8,744 nucleotides of DNA from an uncultured Eubacteriales bacterium (GCA_905198155.1 CAJKBQ010000060.1:1-8744); one strand, 5' to 3'; positions 1 through 6,069 are shown, counted from the stretch's first letter. Notes: generated from the letters alone by a model not told the origin. Made by a program: numbers and translations.

Positions 1-57
1 CGGGACGAAATCCCGCGAGAAACAGCCGCCGTCAAATCCAACCAAGACGGCGATTGA
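1..57 (+). CDS. Possible 3' end of an upstream gene (partial)
   Basis: Frame 1 of the plus strand is open from the window edge to a TGA at 55-57 and would encode the last 18 residues of a protein ending in KSNQDGD. It lies directly before a hairpin with a T-rich tail (66-108) that would serve as its terminator, and it faces the minus-strand GH32-like gene. Eighteen codons are too few to assign a family or prove coding. A 7-base inverted repeat (27-33 with 46-52) falls inside the frame and could be chance. The alternative is that 1-57 is simply non-coding. Confidence 0.35.
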   Translation, partial: RDEIPRETAAVKSNQDGD

Positions 58-60
58 CCC

Positions 61-107
61 AAAAACCATCCGAACCGGAGAATCCCCCCGATCCGGATGG
101 CTTATTT
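61..107. terminator. Bidirectional intrinsic terminator
   Basis: A seven-base-pair stem is formed by CCATCCG (66-72) and CGGATGG (94-100). On the minus strand it is followed by five T residues (65-61), which suits the end of the GH32-like gene whose stop lies at 111-113. On the plus strand it is followed by CTTATTTT (101-108), which could end a gene entering from the left edge. Inner bases can also pair as CCGGA/TCCGG, giving alternative folds. Confidence 0.6.
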
Positions 108-110
108 TGA

Positions 111-1292
111 TTACCGCCCGGCAAATTCCGCCGGCAGTTCAAACCGCAGCGTGCCGTCCGGCTGCGGGAAGGCTTCGTAAAAATGCATGGTGCCGCCGTA
201 GCCGCCGCAAGCGGTGAATCCGACGAAAAACAGCCGCCCGTGCCATACGGCAGATTTGGGCACCCTCAGCGGCGACAGTCCGTCCGCCCGGATGACCCCG
301 CCGTCCGGGAACGTCCACGGGCCGGATTCCGTCGAGCCGAACCCGTAGCGCGCCGTGCCGGCGATGCTGTAAATCAGGTAATACCGCCCGCCGAATGCAA
401 CCAAATCGCTGCATTCCGGCTGATCCTCGGCGGTCAGCATGGGCGTCGGGTCGCACACCCAGCCGTTGTCGGTGCGGCGCAGCATCGCCAGGCAGCCGAC
501 ACTGCCGGAGGGGGTGAAGTTCGATGTGGTAACGAGCATCCGCATGGTGCCGTCTGCCCCGCGGTAGACAAACGGGTCGCGTGCCGAAGGTCCGTCAAAC
601 GAGTCGGGCAGGGTGATCCGCTCGTTTGTTTTGCGGAAATGCACGCCGTCGTCGGACACGGAGCAGGTGATGCGGGCAGGCGAAAACTGGAGCGCCATGC
701 GCACGGCGTACCACGCGGAATACTGCCCGCCGTCGCGGATCACCGACCCGGTGCAGATGGAGCCTTCCCACGCGCGGTCGATTTCGACCGCCATCGGCAG
801 CTGCGTCCAGTGTACCAGATCGCGGGACACGATGTGCGCCCATTGATGCGCGCCCAGCCGCCATTTGCTGCGGTGATGGTGCCGGTCTTTCAGGTAAAAC
901 ACATGGAAATCGTCGCCGTCCACGAACGGCATGCAATCGCCGACAAAAATGTCCGGCGCCGGGTGCCACCCCTCCGCGCAAAACGGCGTGCGGTCGGGGT
1001 CGGGCTGCGGGGCGTCCGCCAGCGGGACGGCGCCGTCGGGCACGTCGATCCTGCCGACCGGCCATTCTTCGTCCGTCAGCACATCGCCGCGGTACAGCTC
1101 TGCCCGGTACGGATACATATGCAGCGCAATGCGGTCGCCCGCCGCCGCCGCGCACTGCAGGATCAGCGGATCGGGGTAAATGTCCGAATACAGCGCGACA
1201 CGCACGGTTTTGCCGTCAAATGTCGCGGATACGCCGGGGGTGTTCAACACGTCCGGCAGGGTAAATGCGATTTTCCAGGATGTGCAGTTCAT
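111..1292 (-). CDS. GH32-like five-bladed beta-propeller glycoside hydrolase
   Basis: This 393-residue protein resembles the GH32 (beta-fructosidase) branch of the GH32/43/68 propeller enzymes, which cleave fructosyl or related glycosides. Candidate catalytic positions are visible in order: D119 in GDCMPF (replacing the classic WMNDPNG nucleophile motif), D239 in ARDPF (the RDP transition-state stabiliser) and E293 in PECSD (the EC acid/base motif). HIVSRDLVHW at 153-162 and CTGSV at 180-184 match further GH32 blade motifs. About 100 residues precede the propeller, and there is little room for the C-terminal beta-sandwich of typical GH32 enzymes. No signal peptide is seen, so it is probably cytoplasmic. 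It is the second gene of an operon behind the MerR-kinase fusion, and its AGGAGG site (1300-1305) overlaps that gene's stop. The hydrolase fold is fairly sure; the substrate is unknown. Confidence 0.85.
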   Translation of the reverse strand: MNCTSWKIAFTLPDVLNTPGVSATFDGKTVRVALYSDIYPDPLILQCAAAAGDRIALHMYPYRAELYRGDVLTDEEWPVGRIDVPDGAVPLADAPQPDPDRTPFCAEGWHPAPDIFVGDCMPFVDGDDFHVFYLKDRHHHRSKWRLGAHQWAHIVSRDLVHWTQLPMAVEIDRAWEGSICTGSVIRDGGQYSAWYAVRMALQFSPARITCSVSDDGVHFRKTNERITLPDSFDGPSARDPFVYRGADGTMRMLVTTSNFTPSGSVGCLAMLRRTDNGWVCDPTPMLTAEDQPECSDLVAFGGRYYLIYSIAGTARYGFGSTESGPWTFPDGGVIRADGLSPLRVPKSAVWHGRLFFVGFTACGGYGGTMHFYEAFPQPDGTLRFELPAEFAGR

Positions 1293-1307
1293 TTCAAATC
1301 CTCCTTA
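1293..1307 (-). promoter_or_regulatory. Ribosome binding site overlapping upstream stop codon
   Basis: On the minus strand a consensus AGGAGG occupies 1300-1305, seven bases before the ATG at 1290-1292. Its first base is the last base of the TAA stop (1305-1307) of the MerR-kinase gene. This fixes the start of the GH32-like gene and suggests translational coupling between the two genes. Confidence 0.8.
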
Positions 1308-2993
1308 CGATATGTCAGAAGCGCGGCGGATCAGACCGGCGGCAAACCGTGCCGCGCCGACGGCCGCCTCCTCCGGGAACGGCGAGATCTGCAGCGCCAT
1401 GCCGAACCGGTCGGCGATGCATTGCTGCAATACAGGGTTTTTGCGAATGGCGTTGCCGCTGCCGACCAGCCGGTCTGCGGCCGGATTGGCGCGCCGGAGC
1501 GCATCGGCGTGGGCATACAGCTCCGCCGCGATCCCGTCAAGCACGCCGCGCGTCAGCTCCTGCGGGGTGAAATTGTCCATCCCGATGCCGGATATGGTGC
1601 CGCGCAGTGCAGGGTCAGCGCGTGTGCCGCAAAACGCGGTGCAAACCGGCAGCGTGCCGTGCGCCTGCGCCGCCATTTGCGCCATTTCGTCGTACATCGG
1701 GCGGTCTGCGCCGCCGCACTGCACGCAGACCGCGCGGAAAAACCGTTCCAGCAGCGCATATGCCGCGCCGCCGCACAGCGCGGAGTACGAATGCAGGTAC
1801 ACGCCGTCCGCCAGCGGACGCACTTCGCACGGCGGCGCGGCGTCTGCCGAAGTGCTCTGAACGGTCAGCTGACTGCCGGTGCCGACGTTGACCAGCATCG
1901 ACCGCGCCGGGTCGCGCACCGCGCCCAAAAAGCTGCTTTGGTGGTCGCCGATGGCCGCGCAGACCGGAACCCCGCGGAACGTCCCGACCACCGCGCCGCC
2001 CGCCGCGCAGACCTGCGGCAGGAACGATGCCGGCACGCCGATGCGCGCGGCCGCGTCCGCCCGGAACGCGTTCCGCACCGGGTCGAACAGCCCCAGCGAC
2101 GCCGCGTTCGACGGATGCATCACCGGTGCGGCGGCGCCGGTCAGGCGCATCGCCAGGTAATCCATAATCGTGCAGAACCGCACCGCGCCGGCCGGAACGG
2201 TGCCCGCGTCCGCCAGCACGCTGTGCGTCACCAGCCCGTACCCGGTGGACAGCGGCGTCCCCGTGACGCGCGATGCCCATTCGGCGTACGCTTCGCTGCC
2301 GCGGTGCTGCATCCCCAGCGGGTTCTGCCATGTGTACAGGTCGGACACCGCGTTCCCCGCCGCGTCCACATACACGATCCCGTGCATCTGCCCGCACAGC
2401 CCGATCCCCTGCGCTGCGGGGTACGACTGCACCAGCAGCTCCGCGACCGCTTCCGCGCGCTGGCAGATTTCCGCCGTGCGCTGGATCCCCGGTGCGTCCG
2501 GAATGGCGGCGTGCGTTTCGACGGTATAGCTTTCCAGCACGGCGCCGTGCGCGTCCAGCACCACCGCGCTGAGCGTGGTGGTGCCTAGGTCGATCCCGAT
2601 GACGACGGGCTGCGTGCGATCCACGGCCGGTTCGGTTTCGTCGATTTCCGGCAGCGCATCGGGAAACCGCAGCGCGCCGTCCGGCTGCGCGGCAAGTGCC
2701 TGGCAAATCGACAGCTGCTGCGCGTTTTGCACGCGCGTGCTTTCCAGTTCGCGGATCCGTTTGCGCATCAGCTCCGCCGTCCCGATGATCCCGTGCTGCC
2801 ACAGCCGAATGTCCGACAGACACACCCCCGCCGACCGCAGCAGCCGGATCTGCTGCAGATCGCGCACGTCCTGCGCCGTGTAGTCGCGGTAATCATTGTC
2901 GGTGCGCTGCACCCGGAGCAGCCCCTTGCTTTCGTAAAAGCGGATATTCTTTTTTGACAGCCCGGACTGCCGCGATGCTTCGCCGATTTTCAT
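1305..2993 (-). CDS. MerR-type regulator fused to FGGY sugar kinase
   Basis: This 562-residue protein joins two families that are normally separate. Residues 1-68 are a MerR winged helix-turn-helix (KIGEASRQSGLSKKNIRFYE, then LLRVQRTDNDYRDYT). Residues 69-100 look like the MerR dimerisation helix. After a linker, residues 129-560 form a full-length FGGY carbohydrate kinase: phosphate-1 motif GIDLGTTTLSAVV (133-145), substrate motif GQMHG (201-205), likely catalytic base D350 in AAIGDHQSS, phosphate-2 motif VNVGTGSQLT (368-377) and adenosine motif VGSGNAIRKNP (510-520). GQMHG and the TIMDY segment (275-279) point to the sedoheptulokinase/xylulokinase side of the family. No key kinase residue is obviously missing. 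The start is supported by GGGAGG at 3001-3006. It heads an operon with the GH32-like gene and probably regulates its own 19-base-spacer promoter. The sugar is not known; a ketose is the best guess. Confidence 0.88.
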   Translation of the reverse strand: MKIGEASRQSGLSKKNIRFYESKGLLRVQRTDNDYRDYTAQDVRDLQQIRLLRSAGVCLSDIRLWQHGIIGTAELMRKRIRELESTRVQNAQQLSICQALAAQPDGALRFPDALPEIDETEPAVDRTQPVVIGIDLGTTTLSAVVLDAHGAVLESYTVETHAAIPDAPGIQRTAEICQRAEAVAELLVQSYPAAQGIGLCGQMHGIVYVDAAGNAVSDLYTWQNPLGMQHRGSEAYAEWASRVTGTPLSTGYGLVTHSVLADAGTVPAGAVRFCTIMDYLAMRLTGAAAPVMHPSNAASLGLFDPVRNAFRADAAARIGVPASFLPQVCAAGGAVVGTFRGVPVCAAIGDHQSSFLGAVRDPARSMLVNVGTGSQLTVQSTSADAAPPCEVRPLADGVYLHSYSALCGGAAYALLERFFRAVCVQCGGADRPMYDEMAQMAAQAHGTLPVCTAFCGTRADPALRGTISGIGMDNFTPQELTRGVLDGIAAELYAHADALRRANPAADRLVGSGNAIRKNPVLQQCIADRFGMALQISPFPEEAAVGAARFAAGLIRRASDIS

Positions 2994-3053
2994 CCGATCG
3001 CCTCCCTGCGGAATATGGATTTCCGTTACCGTTACGATTGTCCCGGTATTATC

Positions 3054-3084
3054 ATTATAATCGTTCCGGCAGGGGGAATGTCAA
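3054..3084 (-). promoter_or_regulatory. MerR-type promoter with 19-base spacer
   Basis: On the minus strand a perfect -35 TTGACA (3079-3084) and a perfect -10 TATAAT (3054-3059) are separated by 19 bases (3060-3078). A normal 17-base spacing would put ATTATA in the -10 position, a poor match. An over-long 19-20 base spacer with a dyad in it is the hallmark of MerR-activated promoters. Here the spacer contains TTCC and GGAA half-sites (3064-3067 and 3075-3078 on the plus strand) around a centre near 3071. Transcription should start near 3047, about 54 bases before the MerR-kinase ATG. Confidence 0.72.
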
Positions 3085-3119
3085 GCGAAAAATCAAAATT
3101 GTGCAAAAATTTTTCCGAT

Positions 3120-3154
3120 GCAAAGGAACCGCAATTTTCCGCAAAGGAACCGCA
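3120..3154. repeat. Two 14-base direct repeats upstream of the glycosidase promoter
   Basis: The sequence GCAAAGGAACCGCA occurs perfectly at 3120-3133 and again at 3141-3154, offset by 21 bases (two helical turns), each preceded by TTTTCC within a few bases. The second copy ends exactly where the -35 element of the plus-strand promoter begins (3155). Same-face direct repeats abutting a -35 box are typical of activator half-sites such as those of AraC-family proteins. Whether the local MerR-kinase or an outside regulator binds here cannot be told. Confidence 0.75.
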
Positions 3155-3183
3155 TTGCCAAAATCCACGTTTTGTGCGATAAT
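3155..3183 (+). promoter_or_regulatory. Promoter of the six-hairpin glycosidase gene
   Basis: A -35 TTGCCA (3155-3160) and a -10 GATAAT (3178-3183) are spaced by 17 bases, each one mismatch from consensus. Transcription would start near 3190, giving a leader of about 45 bases with AAAGGA at 3219-3224 as ribosome binding site. The direct repeats at 3120-3154 abut the -35 element. Confidence 0.65.
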
Positions 3184-3234
3184 AAAGCCGTCCCCGGCGC
3201 ATCGACCGCTGCGGGCGGAAAGGAAAGATGAGAA

Positions 3235-4863
3235 ATGATCGAATTCGATTATAAACTCCCCGCGATGCAAATCGGCGGGCGGCGCAACGGATCGTACAAC
3301 AACGAAGAGATGGTGCTTCCGTGCTGCCTGACGACGACGGACACCCGGCTGGGCGAGTTTATGCATCAGCTGCACAATGCGATTTATGACGACCGCAAGC
3401 TGTGCTTCATCGACGGCCGCGTGCTGATGGTCAGCAAAAACTGGATCCGCGACCATGTCCACGAAATGAAGGGGTTCAAGCATTGGGAATACGATATGGT
3501 GTCGTTCCTGCAGTTTATCCTCGACACGCAGCGCGCGGACGGGCAGTTTTACGAGCTGATCAAGCAGATGGACGACCACCACTGGAAAATGGTAGATCCG
3601 GACTGCTACGAGCTGTACGCGGACGACAATCTGTCGCTGGTGCGGCTGGAGCTGGAAGCGGACATCGAGTACCTGGTGGTGGAAGGCGCAATGCAGTGCT
3701 ACCGCGTGACGGGCGACTGGAATTGGCTGATCGCGCAGCTGCCGCACATGGAAAAAGGGATCGACTACATCACGTCCGACCCCAAGCGCTGGGACGCGGC
3801 GCACGGTCTGGTCAAGCGTCCGTTCACGATCGACACCTGGGACTTCACGGCGAATTCCGCATCGCACGGCGACCGGCGGATCCACCCGAACGAGCCGATG
3901 TCGATTATGCACGGCGACAATTCCGGCGTGTACCAGGCGATGATGCAGCTGGCGTGGATCCGCGAACGCAACGGCGAGCCGGACAAAGCCGCCGCATGGC
4001 GCGCCCGGGCGGCGCAGCTGCGCGAAAATATGTTCCGCTACCTGTGGAACGGCCGGTTTTTCATCCATCAGCTGCACCTGAATCACCGCGGGGTCGATGA
4101 TCTGGAACCGGAGCGGCTGTCGCTGTCCAACACATACGACATGAACCGCGGCGTGACCGATCTGGCGCAGTCGCGCGCGATCATCGAAGAATACCGCCGC
4201 CGCCGCGAAACGACGGACGCGTTCAGCGAATTTTTCTCCATCGACCCGCCGTACCCGGAATTCTGCGACTACAAGCCCGGCGAATACGTCAACGGCGGCA
4301 TCTCGCCGTTCACCGCCGGCGAGCTGGCGCTGGCCGCGTTCCGCAATGGGTACGAATCCTACGGATGGGACATTTTGCAGCGGTTCATGGGCTATATGGC
4401 GCGCGACCACGCGATTTACTTCCTGTACACGCCGCGCGATTCACTGCCGCTGGGCGGCGGCCCGTCCGCATGGGGCGCTGCGGCGCTGCTGAACGCCGTG
4501 GACGAAGGCTTGGCCGGGGTGGTAGACCTCGACTGCCAGTACCGCGAGATTCGGTTCGAGCCGCGCTTCGTCGTGACGGACTACACCGAGCTGCGGTACA
4601 TCACCGGCTACGAAAAATCGGCGGTGTTTGTGGACGTCCGCTTCACCCGCAAACCCGAGGGCCTGCGGTACGATCTGTACGGCCCGGCGCGGTGCGTGCA
4701 GGCGCATATCCTGCTCCCGGCGGGCGAAGAACCGGCGCGCGTGCTGGTGGGCGGGGAAGAAGTGCCGTTTACCCGCGTTGCGGTGGCGGATTCGGTTTAT
4801 GCGGATTTTGGGTTTGAGGGGGTGCGGCATAATATTATCGAGGTTTACTATAAAATCAGATAA
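3235..4863 (+). CDS. Six-hairpin (alpha/alpha)6 glycosidase-like protein
   Basis: This 542-residue protein has the look of the six-hairpin glycosidase superfamily (the fold of GH78, GH95 and amylo-glucosidase-type enzymes). It shows repeated amphipathic helix pairs over about residues 80-425 and a short beta-rich tail at about 430-542. Conserved-looking stretches are TIDTWDFTAN (198-207), HGDNSGVYQAM (226-236), YVNGGISPFTAGELALAAFR (351-370) and GGGPSAWGAAALLNAV (407-422). Acidic candidates include D203 and E349; catalytic roles are not established. There is no signal peptide, so it should act in the cytoplasm. The ATG at 3235 is preceded by AAAGGA with 10-base spacing. It is divergent from the MerR-kinase/GH32-like operon and probably works on the same substrate. 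I cannot assign a numbered GH family. Confidence 0.78.
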   Translation: MIEFDYKLPAMQIGGRRNGSYNNEEMVLPCCLTTTDTRLGEFMHQLHNAIYDDRKLCFIDGRVLMVSKNWIRDHVHEMKGFKHWEYDMVSFLQFILDTQRADGQFYELIKQMDDHHWKMVDPDCYELYADDNLSLVRLELEADIEYLVVEGAMQCYRVTGDWNWLIAQLPHMEKGIDYITSDPKRWDAAHGLVKRPFTIDTWDFTANSASHGDRRIHPNEPMSIMHGDNSGVYQAMMQLAWIRERNGEPDKAAAWRARAAQLRENMFRYLWNGRFFIHQLHLNHRGVDDLEPERLSLSNTYDMNRGVTDLAQSRAIIEEYRRRRETTDAFSEFFSIDPPYPEFCDYKPGEYVNGGISPFTAGELALAAFRNGYESYGWDILQRFMGYMARDHAIYFLYTPRDSLPLGGGPSAWGAAALLNAVDEGLAGVVDLDCQYREIRFEPRFVVTDYTELRYITGYEKSAVFVDVRFTRKPEGLRYDLYGPARCVQAHILLPAGEEPARVLVGGEEVPFTRVAVADSVYADFGFEGVRHNIIEVYYKIR

Positions 4864-4944
4864 TAAATAATAGATAATAGATATTTTCGTATGGCAGGGT
4901 TGGTTGGGAGGTGCTTTCTTTTATTGTACCGCTGGACTGGCGCA

Positions 4945-4984
4945 AAAAAAACCGGGGTGTGGCTTAGCACCCCGGTTCTTTTTC
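4945..4984. terminator. Bidirectional intrinsic terminator
   Basis: A ten-base-pair perfect stem (AACCGGGGTG at 4950-4959 with CACCCCGGTT at 4968-4977) encloses an eight-base loop. The plus strand continues with CTTTTTC; the minus strand ends in a run of eight T residues opposite 4944-4951. It lies between the convergent glycosidase and DUF805 genes and probably ends both. The remaining bases 4864-4944 show only an AT-rich stretch after the glycosidase stop. Confidence 0.88.
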
Positions 4985-4990
4985 ATTTTC

Positions 4991-5332
4991 TTATGCCTGG
5001 GCAGGAACGGATTCCTTGCACATCGCAACGAGCACAAAGATCCAGCCGACAACCGGAATCAGGCTCATCAGCAGGTACCACCCGGACTTCCCGACGTCGT
5101 GCAGACGGCGGACGCCGATTGCGATACCCGGCACCAGCATCGCCAGGCTGTACAGCGCGGCGATTACGCCGAACAGCTTCCCGATCACCGGGATCGCGGT
5201 CAGGATGCCCAGCGCCAGTGAGATGATGATGTTGTCCAGCACCACATACCAGAACCCCGGCCGGTTGGTTTTGCCGGAGAAATCCGCGTAGTGGTTCAAC
5301 ATATCTTTGTACGCGGCGATCATAGGCTGCAT
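4991..5332 (-). CDS. DUF805 family small membrane protein
   Basis: This 113-residue protein carries the DUF805 signature. Near the N terminus is the motif YADFSGKTNRPGFW (15-28), and between the second and third hydrophobic segments is RRLHDVGKSGW (75-85). Hydrophobic segments lie at roughly 29-47, 50-71 and 86-104, predicting an integral inner-membrane protein. The function of the family is unknown. The start is set at the ATG at 5330-5332 because GGAGG lies nine bases upstream; an in-frame TTG at 5348-5350 sits at the ribosome binding site itself and is not a credible start. The gene is monocistronic, has its own promoter at 5439-5466, and shares a terminator with the convergent glycosidase gene. 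Confidence 0.9.
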   Translation of the reverse strand: MQPMIAAYKDMLNHYADFSGKTNRPGFWYVVLDNIIISLALGILTAIPVIGKLFGVIAALYSLAMLVPGIAIGVRRLHDVGKSGWYLLMSLIPVVGWIFVLVAMCKESVPAQA

Positions 5333-5380
5333 AACAAATTCCCTCCTCAATAAATGTCAAACGGTGGATATTCGGACGGC

Positions 5381-5410
5381 GGCGTGCCCTTTGGTTGGGA
5401 AAGACACGCC
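5381..5410 (-). other. Leader hairpin of the DUF805 gene
   Basis: In the predicted 5' untranslated region of the DUF805 gene, GGCGTG and CACGCC (5381-5386 and 5405-5410) form a six-base-pair stem. An inner CTTT/AAAG stem closes a short loop. No T run follows on the minus strand, so it is not an obvious terminator. It may stabilise the messenger RNA or have no function. Confidence 0.35.
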
Positions 5411-5438
5411 AAAAGATTACAATTACCCTATATCTATT

Positions 5439-5466
5439 ATTATACATAAAATCGGGAAAAAATCAA
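5439..5466 (-). promoter_or_regulatory. Promoter of the DUF805 gene
   Basis: On the minus strand a -35 TTGATT (5461-5466) and a perfect -10 TATAAT (5439-5444) are 16 bases apart. The start point would be near 5432, giving a leader of about 100 bases before the ATG at 5332. Confidence 0.6.
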
Positions 5467-5550
5467 TTGGTAATTCGCCGAAATTCTGCCCCTTTTTTTG
5501 TGCGCTTCCACGGGAAAATTTTTCTGAACCGAAAAATCGAAGAAAAAAGA

Positions 5551-5579
5551 TTGACGCGCGCGCAAAAAGTGCGTATAAT
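5551..5579 (+). promoter_or_regulatory. Consensus sigma-70-type promoter of the 86-residue membrane protein gene
   Basis: TTGACG (5551-5556) and TATAAT (5574-5579) are spaced by exactly 17 bases. An A-rich tract lies just upstream (5531-5549) and may act as an UP element. Transcription should start near 5586, about 30 bases before the ATG at 5616. The spacer contains CGCA-N5-TGCG (5561-5573). This promoter closely resembles the hicAB promoter at 6070-6098. Confidence 0.85.
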
Positions 5580-5615
5580 AAAGGCGTAACTGAACCAAAT
5601 GGGGGACTGAACGCA

Positions 5616-5876
5616 ATGAATCCATGGATTATGGTGGCCATCTGTTTTGCCAGCGCGCTGCTGCTGCTGGTATTCCTGCGCCGCGAGGACCGCATCTACC
5701 GGGTGATCGGCGTGTGCCTGATCCTGCTCGGCATCTACAAAGCGGCCGACGCCGTGACCGACGAAGCGCTGTCGTACAGCTGGCTGATCTGGGTCAAGCG
5801 CGCCGCGCTGCTCGCAATCGCCGTGTACGTCGGCGTGTACGGGGTGAAGAAAATGCGGGAGACCAAAGCAGATTGA
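5616..5876 (+). CDS. Small membrane protein of unknown function
   Basis: This 86-residue protein starts MNPWIMVAICF and has three hydrophobic segments at about 4-21, 28-42 and 59-77. A charged turn (LRREDRIYR, 21-29) lies between the first two, and it ends in the basic and acidic tail VKKMRETKAD. It is predicted to be an inner-membrane protein. The reading frame stays open upstream, but the ATG at 5616 is chosen because GGGGGA at 5601-5606 gives a good ribosome binding site and the promoter start point near 5586 excludes earlier starts. It is transcribed alone. I recognise no family. Confidence 0.75.
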   Translation: MNPWIMVAICFASALLLLVFLRREDRIYRVIGVCLILLGIYKAADAVTDEALSYSWLIWVKRAALLAIAVYVGVYGVKKMRETKAD

Positions 5877-5945
5877 AAATACCCCTGGATAACCCGCTTC
5901 CCGTCTGCTATGCTGATATCCAATACTTACTGCCGCCGGGCAGGC

Positions 5946-5962
5946 AATGCAGACAGTGCATT
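5946..5962. repeat. Perfect six-base inverted repeat
   Basis: AATGCA (5946-5951) and TGCATT (5957-5962) flank a five-base spacer in the non-coding stretch between the small membrane gene and hicA. It has no T tract of its own and lies about 110 bases upstream of the hicAB -35 element. It could be a protein-binding site or part of the 3' RNA structure of the preceding gene. Confidence 0.35.
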
Positions 5963-5966
5963 CGTT

Positions 5967-6011
5967 GACGCATCGTCAGGTCTTTGAAGATGCGTCCGCG
6001 GATGCTTTTTT
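5967..6011 (+). terminator. Probable terminator with alternative hairpins
   Basis: GACGCATC (5967-5974) pairs perfectly with GATGCGTC (5989-5996). The second arm can instead fold as GCGTCCGCGGATGC (5992-6005), which is followed directly by six T residues (6006-6011). The two folds exclude each other. The second has the form of an intrinsic terminator, though its stem is short. It lies about 115 bases beyond the stop of the small membrane protein gene and insulates hicAB from it. Confidence 0.5.
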
Positions 6012-6069
6012 GCTCATTTGCTCGTCCAATTGGGTTGCCGAATTATTTTGAAAAAACTCGCCAAATCGC

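Noticed and set aside
27..52. Hairpin CGCCGTC/GACGGCG near the left edge as a terminator
   Set aside because: No T run follows on either strand; the hairpin at 66-100 has the proper tails.
183..2588. An 801-codon open frame on the plus strand across the GH32-like and MerR-kinase genes
   Set aside because: It is the antisense shadow of two GC-rich genes: the translation is rich in arginine, alanine and proline, has no recognisable domain and no ribosome binding site, whereas the minus strand gives clear GH32, MerR and FGGY motifs.
3033..3061. A plus-strand TATAAT at 3056-3061 as an extra promoter for the glycosidase gene
   Set aside because: The box arises because ATTATAAT is self-complementary; no good -35 lies at 17 bases, and the promoter at 3155-3183 is better placed.
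3055..4410. A 451-codon open frame on the minus strand opposite the six-hairpin glycosidase gene
   Set aside because: The translation has no family resemblance and would run into the divergent control region; the plus-strand frame has a promoter, ribosome binding site and coherent protein motifs.
4867..4883. Short tandem repeat (ATAATAG twice plus ATA) after the glycosidase stop
   Set aside because: Too short and AT-rich to mean more than low-complexity sequence after a stop codon.
4891..5226. Open frames on the plus strand through the terminator and the DUF805 gene
   Set aside because: They read through a strong hairpin terminator and are antisense to a recognised DUF805 protein.
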